Origin: Diaporthe sp. PMI_573
Lineage: Eukaryota; Ascomycota; Sordariomycetes; Diaporthales; Diaporthaceae
Length of the DNA: 64,000 nt
NCBI GenBank assembly: GCA_021399435.1
Contig: JAJTUP010000097.1
Span: 1-64,000 of the forward strand
Direction of reading: 5' to 3'
In this document: positions 34,426 to 44,219 of the stretch, piece by piece
Position numbering within the stretch: the first letter of the stretch is position 1
Layout of the letters: each line of letters starts with the position of its first letter
The notes under the pieces: model-generated
The model's input: the letters and a program-made list of their open reading frames with translations, nothing else
The model's database searches: none
What the model was told of the DNA's origin: nothing
Translations under genes and position numbers: made by a program

Positions 34426-35351
34426 CTACCCAGGATCAAGACTTGGGTCATCATCAACCGTTTTCCTCCATTGCTGTATCACTGCGCTTGTTGTGCATCC
34501 TAGATCCAGAGCAATGCTTTCATTATCCCACCCCTGGCTCTTGAGGGTCATCAGCCGTAGCTTATCCTCCAGCATCTGCTCTCCAGCGGCGATCATGGCC
34601 TTGGCCATGTGCACGTACTGGCGAAGGGCCTGCCTCGAAAAGGTAATTGCGATCTGGGATGGCCGACGTTGAATGCTGGTCTCAGTGTCCGTCGGTGCAC
34701 CATCTTCTCCGGGCGGCCCGTTGGTCTCTCCGATGGGCCTTCTCCCGCGTCTTGAATACCGTCGATCTCGTCGACCTCGTCAGAGGCACCAGTCTCGTCA
34801 AACGTGTCCACCTCGTCAGACGCATCTACATCGTCCCACGCATCCAGCTCAGACGCATCCACCTCGGTATCGTGAGCCTCACCCGTCTCACCCAGTCGGC
34901 CAGACTCATCTGCGTCACATGCACTGCCGCCAACTGTGTGGGTAGGACCTAAGAGAGCACAATTGATGGCCTTGAGTTGATGCCCTCCGGGGTGTAAAGA
35001 TAGGTCGCGGCAAGCCCCACAGATGTTCACAGCCTTGGTAGCATTGGTGCATTTCTGGCATTCGTACCGGACTTCCGCAATCCGTCGTTGACACACGCGA
35101 CATGTATGTGTAGTGTTCTCCGGCACATGAGGAGGGGTGGGACTTGGTCGAGGATCATCTCTCGTGGCCGATCGGACAGTGTGTCCGGGATGGAGGATTG
35201 CTGCGTTGACGATGCAGCTGGGGCATATGAGGAACGAACAATCCTGACATGGATATTTCCTTGCTCCCCTGAGGTCTTTCCGGCATAGGTCACAGTGGGT
35301 ACCTCTCCCTTCACCCGGTGCTTGTACAGTCTCTGGCTCTTTTCCCACCAT
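34426..35351 (-). pseudogene. Protein with two ZZ-type zinc fingers, frames broken
   Basis: From ATG at 35351 the frame encodes two ZZ-like fingers: THCDLC...YPCQDCSFLICPSC...HPGH (residues ~18-57) and HTCRVC...YECQKC...NICGACRDLSLHPGGH (~81-124). An Asp/Glu/Ser-rich acidic stretch follows (DASELDAWDDVDASDEVD). ZZ fingers bind two zinc ions and mediate protein contacts. After about residue 230 the sense frame seems to shift: the sensible continuation is QIAITFSRQALRQYVHMAKAMIAAGEQML, then SQGWDNESIALDLGCTTSAVIQQWRK (possible helix-turn-helix), ending at 34426. Upstream too, a Ser/Thr-rich lead-in (NGSTARNPAPAASSRKF) runs in frame with the ATG but is cut by a stop near 35,475, with a compatible continuation in another frame. 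Undetected introns could explain these, but I find none with good splice sites, so a decaying gene is likely. Confidence 0.5.
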
Positions 35352-35479
35352 CTTTGTTATTGGGTCTCTCGTGGACGAGAATTTGCGACTCGAGGCCGCG
35401 GGTGCCGGGTTGCGTGCAGTCGATCCATTGGTCGTGGAGACTGTGGCCGTCGAGGTTTTGGCATTCCGATGCCACGGTT

Positions 35480-37144
35480 ATCGAGTCCGAGGCTCTAGTC
35501 GGGGGCTTCGCTGGCGAGCCTGAAGTCGTCGCCACAGAAGATTGTTGCGCGGATGATAACGCCCAGTTGCCACTCTCGCGGGGCCTGATCCGATCATCGA
35601 CAACAGGCTGGGCTGGGAGGCGCCGTGGGGCAGAGGGACGGTCTTGCTCACGGGCAGACTGAGAGCAGTCACAGCGTAAATCTACAGGGGTCCAGATGGC
35701 CTTTCGCAGCGGAAGAGTGGCGCAAGCAAGTTACCAGTCCTTCCAAACTCACCTCCATGTCCCAATTCTAGTGAAAACGTCGCTCGTTATTCTCGTGCCT
35801 TGGGTTGTTGAATCAACTCAGCAAAAATGCAGTGATGCCGACAGCAAGAGGAAGTTTTTGTTATGCCAGAAAACCCAGCAGGGAGGCAGGGGGGAAGACA
35901 AGAGAGGCGAATCACGAGTTTAGGGATGTATCTCTGAAATCCAGTTCTAATTTTGGCTTCAGACCAATTCTGACCTGACCGGGTGGCGGAATAAGGCTCC
36001 CAGACATCGCCACAGCCTGCACACCCCTTCACACACCCATTGCACACCCGCTGCACAGGTTAAAGCAGCAGCAACACCGGTCCACTCACGCACGAACTTG
36101 GGAATTTTCAATGCGAACATTCGTAACAGGAACTGGGCTGTTTCCGAGGCTCACAACATCCCAAAGACGGAGCACAGCTAGCTCATACACGTCTCGAGGA
36201 AACTCTACCAATTCTTATTGTTGCTCTGTTGTGATGACGATGATGAACAACCAACCCATATTGGTGGATTTTGGTCTATCTCACCCCCCACCCTCACTCA
36301 CTCTGGGGCCCTATACCTGGATATGGCAGGATGCTTCAGATTGGCCTGACTGAAACCATAGGTACAAAATACCCCAATTCCAACGACCATGCGAAGTGGT
36401 GCGTGGGAAACCTGGAAAAAGTGATTGCTACCGTAAATATTTTGTGCTTTATTGTGTCGTGTAGAGGAATTCAACGTTTAGGCCCAGGCACAAACGGTAA
36501 CTGAATCCATGAAGAGCACACAGCACTGGAACTGAGAAGCGCCTCTGGTACCAATATAGTCAGTCACCTCTAGTTACCAGCGAATGTTCTTTACCCTCGT
36601 TGTAGGAGCCAATGTCCCGCCATGTCCTGGCATGTTCCAATTAAAATATTTATTTATAGCGAACTTTGAGACCACACAATTGCTCCGTATTTTAGTTGAA
36701 GTCTTCTTAAGGACACTTTACATATACATTAAGTTTGATTTTGCACATGCAGGTGGAAACCGCACCGACCAATGTGGCAATGATTAAACCCCACAAACGA
36801 GCCACCTTGTGCAGATGGAAGATTGGGCATGGCTACAGTCGAAGTGAAGGAGCAGAGGTGGGCCAAAATCATCCTTGTATTGAGACTCTCAGATTGCCCT
36901 GTCTGAAGCATTTAAAATAAACTTTTTCCTCCTCGCCAGTCACGAACCTTGCAAGCTAGAGAGGGGAATAGGCGATGCCCATATGCCGCAGATAATCCTA
37001 CACGGTGATTTCGAGTAATGCCCAGACCATTGGCTTTCATTTTCTGGATTTTGCGACTTCGGTTTGAAATATCAGGTTCACCAGTTCCACAATTCCACAA
37101 CGCGTTGCTTCGGCTATGGCAGTTCAGTCCACAGGTCGATGCGC
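35480..37144. other. Region without a supported gene
   Basis: Short frames only; part may be the decayed 5' end of the ZZ-finger gene (35.35-35.9 kb) and the 3' untranslated region of SUB2 (just below 37.14 kb). Confidence 0.45.
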
Positions 37145-39280
37145 TCAGGAAGCCATGTATGTGCTGGCGTCAATACCCTCCTTAGGGAACTCACTATGAT
37201 CTTGTTAGTTCGAATACAGGAAGGTAAAGGGATGGTAACACGTACGGAATGGCGACTTCGAAGCGCTTGCCAACGTCCTTGAGCACGTCCTTGTCCGTGT
37301 CCTGACTGACAAAAGAGATGGCAAGGCCCTTTGTGCCGAAACGACCGGCACGGCCGACACGGTGCAGGTAAGAGTCGGCGTCCGCGGGCATGTCGTAGTT
37401 GATGGCCAAGTTGATGCGCTCGATATCGATACCACGACCGAAGACGTCGGTTGCGACACAGATCCGCTTGTTGAACTCCTTGAACTCCTTGTACCGGCGG
37501 ATACTTGGTGTGAAGTCAGTCTCAATTCTGGCCACCAAAGATAGCAGCTGAGTGACTTACCGCTCCTCTTGACTAACGCCGGAGTGGACCGCGATGGATG
37601 GGAAGTTGCACTCGCGGAGCAGCTTGTCGAGCTCCGTCGCACGGACGGTGCTCTTGACGAAGATGATGACCTGGTTGAACTGGAGGTCATCAAGCAACTC
37701 GTTGAGCTTGCGGTTCTTCTCGCGCTCTTCGAGAGGTACGAAGTACTGCTGAAGACCGTGCAGCGTCAACTTGGTGTCTTCGTCGACGTAGTGCTCGGTA
37801 GGGTTCTGCATGAACTTGCGGCAGATGGGCTTGATCTCATCGGAAAGCGTGGCGCTGAACATCATGACCTGCTTCTGCTGAGGCGTGGCCCGGAAGATCT
37901 CTTGGACGTCGCGTCGCATGTCTGCGCTTGGTCAGCGCCTGCGCGCAAGACACCTGAAGGGGTGGGGTGGAGGCTTACCAACTTGGTCCAACATCTTGTC
38001 GCACTCGTCCAGCACGAAGATGCGGACGCTGCCCAGACGCAGGTACTTGTCGCGAACAAGAGCGTTCAGACGGCCGGGGGTTCCGACAATGACGTGAGGG
38101 TGGGTGTCCTTGTTCTTGAGAATCTCGGCGTCCTTCTGGATGGGAGTGCCGCCGTAGAAGACGCCAGTCTTGATGTCGGGCATGTATTTGGAGAAACGGT
38201 TGTACTCGTTGCGGATCTGGAAAGCCAGCTCACGAGTGTGGCACATGACCAGGACCGAGCATTCGCCGGCGACGGGCTCGACTTGCTGCAGAGTTGTGAG
38301 GACGAAGACCGCTGTCTTACCGAGACCAGACTTGGCCTGGCAGATGATGTCACCTCCGAGGAGCGCCTGAGGGATACATGTCTGCTGAACTGTGCGGGCG
38401 ATCGGAAGTCAGAAATTGGTCTCGCAAGGATTGAACGGAGGACGGAGAGGGAGTCGAAGAGGTCCGTCCATCGTCGCAGCAAAGTTTCTCGTTGTCGCAA
38501 ATCATCGTCGCCAACCAGTCGCATACGTCAGCTGAACAAAAAATAGGTGCCCACTCGGCAGGCCCGTGAACGACAGCATGCATCCAGCCCATCCTGTCTC
38601 GTGGGATGGGCTGTTCAAGACGCTGTCGGTTGATGACAAGCCATCAACACCAGACCCCCGACGGCAACCATGGCAAGACGGCGTGCGCTCGCATGGAACG
38701 TTTTGATGTAGCCAGTAGATTGTTGCTTTGGATGGTACCTGGCGGACCAGAGCAGACAATCACGTTGGCCATCCGCCAACCCAGGTGGTCTTCCTCGTCA
38801 CTCCAATGTAGAAGTTCAAACATGGCGAATTCTCTTTTTCTTTCAGGCAAACGGAGGTCTGTTGTTCCTCTGTAACGAAGACGATACCGATATGCATGCG
38901 CTTCCCCAAGACTGACGAGATGTGACGAGAGGTTTCTTTGCTTTTGCTTTTGCGTGCGAGATGGACGGATCCTTTGGCATGCAAGAGGGAGCTTGCTTTG
39001 GGTAACGACAGGCTGGAATGGATTAAGAGTTTTTTTTTTTTTTTCAAGACTGACCCTCCGAAGGATGCTCGAAACCGCAGTCGGTGATGGCGCGAATCAG
39101 CTCAGGCTTCAAGAGGAAGTCGCGGAAACCGGTGGAGTGGATGCCGACGTAGGAGCCCTTCTTGTCGACGCTGTCGGCAGCAGCAGCAGCCTCGGTCTTC
39201 TTGCCGTTGGCGGGGGCGGTGGTCTTTTGGGTCTCGAGCTCCTCGTCAGAGTAGTCGATGAGATCCTCCTCGGCAGACAT
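37145..39280 (-). CDS. SUB2: DECD-box RNA helicase Sub2 (UAP56 homologue)
   Basis: Five exons: 39055-39280, 37979-38389, 37561-37921, 37246-37503, 37145-37193; splice phases close to give 434 residues, the usual length. Starts [16 protein letters not shown] and ends [15 protein letters not shown]. Motifs: Q-motif region [14 protein letters not shown], Walker A AKSGLGKT (94-101), DECD (203-206), SAT (235-237), [12 protein letters not shown] and [10 protein letters not shown] (380-389). Sub2/UAP56 is an ATP-dependent helicase of the TREX complex that acts in spliceosome assembly and couples transcription to mRNA export in the nucleus. Donors include gtaagt, gtaagc and gtacgt; the last three introns are 52-57 bp, whereas intron 1 (38390-39054) is 665 bp with a gtcagt donor and a long A-run just after it. 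The 325-codon open frame on the opposite strand is a shadow. It is divergent from the RNase P subunit gene, sharing a ~0.9 kb promoter region. Confidence 0.96.
38390..39054 (-). other. Unusually long first intron of SUB2
   Basis: 665 bp with gt...ag ends between codon phases that join HPSE to VQQTCIPQ. Near the donor is a run of about 16 A on the sense strand. No coding sequence is recognisable inside. Confidence 0.85.
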
Positions 39281-39867
39281 TGTGATTGTCGATGAGTTGC
39301 TGTGGTATGCGAGGCTCAAAAACGGGCGCGGCCACAGGCTGGTCACGCAGGCGGGTAAAGAGAGAAGGAATGAAGGGACGCAGTGGACGACGGGAGGAGA
39401 GAAAAAGAAAAGGTTTGTCGATGCGCAGGTGGCAGACAAAGGGCAGGCTTGGTAGGTTGGTTGGTTGTGGAGTGGAAGAAGAAGGTTGAGTTCAGCTGGC
39501 CGTGCGAGGGGAAAAGACGCGGGCAATTATGGGAAGGAGGAACTTGAGTGAAAGAAAGCTTGGGAATGCTCAGGCCAGGCGAGTGAAGTTGCCAGCGGCT
39601 TGCTTGGGAAGGGCAGACGGCGCCTGGGCCAGCAAGGGAAGCGGCAGGGGCCTGGGGGCGGGGAGCCTGCGCTTCTGCCTTCTGCCTTTCCGCCTTCTGC
39701 CTTTCTGCCTTCTGTTCTGCTCCAGGTGCCATTGGCCTTGCACTGCCCCAGTGGCCGCCTTTCCTACCGCCATAGGCTGAATCCAGACACCTGACCCACT
39801 TTTCCACAAGAGCAGATCCGGGTCCTCAGTAGTCGCACGGGCCAGCCTTTTGTGGGGCCTTGGTCCT

Positions 39868-39902
39868 GGTAGTGCCTGGTAGTGCCTGGTAGTGCCTGGT
39901 AA
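39868..39902. repeat. 10 bp tandem repeat in the divergent promoter
   Basis: tggtagtgcc is repeated three times and followed by tggtaaggc, between SUB2 and the RNase P subunit gene. A CT-rich tract (cttctgcctttc)n lies at 39,675-39,720. Confidence 0.85.
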
Positions 39903-40185
39903 GGCTGCGTGCGGCCGGGAGCTGGTGGGAGAAACCAAAAGCTAGCTGCCGATAAAGCTCGAGAAGTATTCGATGAATTCGGGGGCGCCAGTCTTACACA
40001 AAACAACGTTCACAGGCAGTCGCTTGCGCTTCTGCAACTCATCTCATCTCGCCGCACCTGGAAGCAGTCTCGCAACAGAGTGCCCAGAGTCAATCAAGCA
40101 CGCGAAAACAATCTCCGATCCCAAGGTTGCTGTCCGTCGTCACCATTCCTGATACCCAGCATCCTGCCGTTTTCTTACTGGCACC

Positions 40186-40758
40186 ATGGCGAAAAAGAAA
40201 GTTCCCGGTGTCCCAAACAAAGCATCATACTGCCGCCTCTCCTTCATGTACCAAGCCGCAACATACCTGGCAGCAGTATCTGCCGACCAAAGCCAAGCTT
40301 CCGATCAGGCTGCCCTGCAAAAGACGGATCCTGATATCCGTATGGAAATTGACGGCCAAGATGTCGACCACTCCAATGCAGAGAAGAACCGCAGGACCGC
40401 CACGCAAACTCGAAATATGTCTCACAGGGTGCTTGCAGACTTCCGTTCCGTCTCCCTCAAGTCTCAGATCCGAGTTAGCCCGGCCATGAAGCGGACCATT
40501 TGCAAGTTCTGCGACACGCTGCTGGTCGAGGGCCAGACATGCGCCTCCACAGTCGAGAACCCGAGCAAGGGCGGTAGGAAGCCGTGGGCGGATGTCTTGG
40601 TCATGACCTGCCACACCTGCCACCACGTGAAGCGCTTCCCCGTCAACGCGCCAAGACAGCCGCGCCGGCCCTTGCGCACTGCGAAAGAACCACCACAGCA
40701 GCGAGCAAAGCAGGTCACTGCCCAGGAGCTGCAGGCACAGCCGCAGAAAGGGCCTTGA
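40186..40758 (+). CDS. RNase P/MRP subunit of the Rpr2/Rpp21/Snm1 family
   Basis: 190 codons, single exon, ATG in caccATGGcg. N-terminal helical part (NKASYCRLSFMYQAATYLA) and RNMSHRVLADFRSVSLKSQIRVSPAMKRTICKFCDTLLVEG give the family layout, with zinc ligands C-x2-C (ICKFC) and C-x2-C (MTCHTC) about 40 residues apart, and a basic C-terminal tail (RQPRRPLRTAKE). Members bind the catalytic RNA of RNase P (tRNA 5' maturation) or RNase MRP (rRNA processing) in the nucleus/nucleolus. The K-S-x-x-R-x-S/P-x-x-K-R-x-x-C stretch is the most diagnostic. Length is ordinary for fungi. I cannot say from the sequence whether it is the P-specific (Rpr2) or MRP-specific (Snm1) member; Rpr2 is the likelier in filamentous fungi. 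Confidence 0.85.
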   Translation: MAKKKVPGVPNKASYCRLSFMYQAATYLAAVSADQSQASDQAALQKTDPDIRMEIDGQDVDHSNAEKNRRTATQTRNMSHRVLADFRSVSLKSQIRVSPAMKRTICKFCDTLLVEGQTCASTVENPSKGGRKPWADVLVMTCHTCHHVKRFPVNAPRQPRRPLRTAKEPPQQRAKQVTAQELQAQPQKGP

Positions 40759-41044
40759 AACCGACAAGCCCATCCCGCTTCAAGTCAAATGCTCACCCCG
40801 GACGCCCTCTGCACCCATCTTCTTGGTGTGTTCGTCCAGATCGCGGTGATGATAAACCAAGTGTGCCGTAGCTCGGTATTGATCTGGCTGGGCAGCTCTG
40901 AGCTGTGCGAGAGACACCGTCCTGCAACCAGCAAAGCACCTGGCATGACCCATACGTGCTGGGCCGTCAAGAAGCGCAACGGACGGCCAATGATGTGAGA
41001 CGTCCATATCTGAGAGGGGACGGTCCAGGCCACGAATGGTTCCG

Positions 41045-41438
41045 TCACTTCTGCCCACTGCCTTGCTGCTGGGCCTGCTCCTTCACAGACTCCTCACCCA
41101 AGACCTTACTTGCCGCCATGAAGCTAGAGGGATCAGTCAGAGAATGCAAAATCCAGCAGTGGATCAAGGCTTACAGTCCACCGTGCCAGCTGCCAAGCCC
41201 TCGCATGCATTCCGCCTGGACACTGGTCATCCGGAGAAGGTTCTCAGTGTCGGAGAGGTTGTTGGAAAGCTGAGCGAGCTGTGCCTGCAGTTGGGTCTGA
41301 ACAAAGGATGTTAGCCTGTTCTGCAAGCACAAAGTCATAGAATACAAATCTCGGTGTCTATCGTACCAGCTGTCGTTGCTTGAGGGCGCTGCCCGAGGTG
41401 GCCATCGATTGCCGCTGTGCGTTCTGATTTGTGCTCAT
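41045..41438 (-). CDS. HSK3: DASH/Dam1 complex subunit Hsk3
   Basis: Three exons: 41367-41438, 41175-41296, 41045-41123, spliced at gtacga/ttcag and gtaagc/ctctag, giving exactly 90 residues. Protein: MSTNQNAQRQ head, then TQLQAQLAQLSNNLSDTENLLRMTSVQ, CMRGLGSWHGGLFMAASKVLGEE and a short Gln-rich tail. The NLxDTENLLRMTxVQAxxMRxLGxxHGGLFMAxxKVLGEE run is the Hsk3 signature. Hsk3 is a small helical subunit of the DASH (Dam1) ring that links kinetochores to spindle microtubules; DASH is fungus-specific. Its codons are too scattered for a simple ORF search, so the gene is easily missed. It is convergent with the RNase P subunit gene, with ~290 bp between their stops. Confidence 0.92.
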
Positions 41439-44219
41439 GGTGACTTGACCTTGAAAATAAGACCCAGAGAATTGTGTAATCTGTTCTGCAAGTTCTGAAA
41501 ACGCACAGTCGAGCTTGCTTTGCGGTGCGTGAAGTCGGTGTTTACATGACGCGATGCCCAACCAGCAGGGTCAACACAACCGTACCGCAGCCCAGGATCC
41601 CTTGCCCAGCCGCCAGCTGCGCGCATCTGCCGCCAGCTGCGACCTCTCCCCGAGTCAACGGGTCAGGCATCACTCCAAACTGAGACAACTCTTGGACGTC
41701 GTGTCATCCGAAACGAGAGCAAGTGCGCATGGATATGATGGTTCAGCCGAACATAAGGTGGCAGTCCTTCTAATTTACCCCAGGCTGCTCTCCTGGAGGT
41801 AAATCTATCTGGCTAGGTACCGCCTAGGTACCTCCTAAGGGCAGGCCACCAAGAGAGCACCACAATGATACGCGCCGCCCCTCGTGGCTCACATTCCGCT
41901 GGCAACATAAGAGCCACTCGACTCTCACGCGGCCCCAAGCAGCTGCGGATGACCACGAGCTCGGAGCCGGCGCCGTCACCTTTGAGCAAAGGACACCTGC
42001 AGCTCGCTGCAGCGGAGGTAGGTCCCGCTTGCGAGCTGGTCCCCGTCCACCTTGCGACAAGGCGTAGGAACCCAAAGGCCTGCCGCAAGAAAAAAAAAAG
42101 GGATAAATATAGAAAAAGCCCGACACCCTTTAACCGTGTGAGAAAAGCTCCTTGTGCCACTCCGGGCGGGGGCAACGAGACGCACGTCTGGAGCGTCACA
42201 CAAGTTATCGTGTACCCACCGTGTATCACGCACGTCAGCCTGCTCCTTATTATACACACATCGATCACGTACGAGCCGACGTGTACACAGAGCGACAGCG
42301 GAACACGCGCTGTAGCACATCAGAGCCTGCCATGCATCTCCGCTGTCGTGTGCCCCGAGAGACAAGACACGAGAGGGGCGGAATGACGACTAGGTGCTCA
42401 TAGGAGGAGGTGGGGCTACTACGTATCTGCCCGCCCGCCACCGGGGGGACGAGGCTGTCCCGAACCGTGCTGAGCGCCCCGAGCATGTCGTGTCACAGGA
42501 GCTGGTAGACAGTTGGTGAGTGACTTTGCGGGATGAGCCGTTAATCTCGTTCGCATCACTAGCCGGGGCAAGCCTTGGCAGTGAATCTTCTCTGTGATTT
42601 GGGTCTACAAACCCAGGCGAACCGGAGGGGGCATCGCCAGATGGGCCACTGCGAAGTGAGCAGATGTGTAATACAATCTCTTGTTGCCCCAAAGTTTCTG
42701 GACCCCCATCACGGCCGACCCATGCAATGCTCACGCTCCTGACATCCCGGTCCACAAGCTCCCCTTCACGCGATACACTTCGCCCCAAGCCAATGTATTA
42801 ATGCCCTTCCCCTCCCTTTCTCGGGGCACCGGACCAACTGTCCGTCGAGAGAATTACCGTGATAGACATTAGATAGATAAGTCACGTCATTGAGCCTCTC
42901 ACAACACGCCCAGAACAACCCTACAAACTGAAGGGACCGTCCATGACACCACCACCAGGATACAGCCCGCACGCAACGTGCTTGCCAACTCGTGAACTTC
43001 CGCACGACAGCACGCCCACCAAGTGCCGAGCGAGTCAAGAGAGGAGAGATTTCGTGACCGAAACGAGAGGAAATCAAAGCCCCAGAGTCTATTATTTCAT
43101 CATATCCGCCCCAGCATGCCTTCCTAACGTTGAACCCCCCTGTTCGCCACGGATGAGGTTGATATCCCAACAAATAGTCCTAACAAATGAAACCGACTCA
43201 AAGATAATGAGACCTCCAGTACATGTAGTGAATCGCTTGCGTTGATAAAAGAATGCAAACTTTTCGGGACAGGAATGAGATAGACAAGGAAATCGAAAAG
43301 GGGGTGGGACGAAGAAAACCGAAGGGGTCATGATGGAGAAACTGTGGTTACGACTTCCACGGTTGCTGTTTATACAGAAGCGGATCATATCTCGCCATTT
43401 CCTGCAATGCTTACTCGGCCAAGGAGTGATCCTCCCCTGAGCAACCTTCCTCCAGGGCCCGACCCTAATGCAATATTCCGTATGATCTTGTCGGTATCCA
43501 TCTGTTACTCGCGGCATAGTCTCTCCCTCCCCCGCCTTCCACGGCACCCTCGGACGGACTGGGGTGGTGGGCGGATGGCAAGCGGCAGGCGCCAGACGGG
43601 CGGCGATAAGGAATGTAGACGAAGAAGAGGCCGACGAGGATTCCAATGTGTTGATTGCTGTATTACCAGAAATAAAATAAGTATGATGTGATATGCTGTC
43701 TTTCGCCGCCGGACCGTGCCTGCCAAGATGCCCCTATGTACTCTTGAATTCGATCCCCTCTCTGGCTTCATCCCTGGGATCTCGTCCACTAATATTATGT
43801 TGGTGACTTTACGCGGTCGTCTTTTGTGTCGCAAGCCCTCCGTTATCCCCTAAGATGGGAGACCCTGGCTTTGGCATGCTTCCTTCCCGTTCGCCTCAAA
43901 ACGCCCCCAGTCTATGTGTTCGTGTGCATGTGTTCATCGCCTCAGACCATTCATTATAGGCAAGCGGCTAGCTAGCAGCAGATCGTTGTGGGGAAACAGG
44001 TCGTGACCCCATGCGGCGTCGAAGTAGCAAGGTCTCTCGCCCGACCCGCCGTATCGACCACACCCATGTAAGTTGGGTTGCACAATGTGGAGCGGCTGAT
44101 CAGTCGGCCTCTCGGGGAGAGAATGATCTGATACTTGAATTCCGCAGCGTCGATATACTCGGATATCGCAGCCGCCCCTGTGCCCGACTCAGAAGGCCAT
44201 ATCCAGGAATGCGACGCCC
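41439..44219. other. Intergenic region, no gene seen
   Basis: 2.8 kb between HSK3 and the 3' end of the reductase-like gene. Open frames here (up to about 184 codons) show no domain or consistent codon pattern. It likely contains the HSK3 promoter and the 3' untranslated region of the reductase-like gene. Confidence 0.5.

Noticed and set aside
37569..38546. 325-codon frame on the plus strand
   Set aside because: Exactly antisense to SUB2 exons; a shadow of a highly codon-biased gene.
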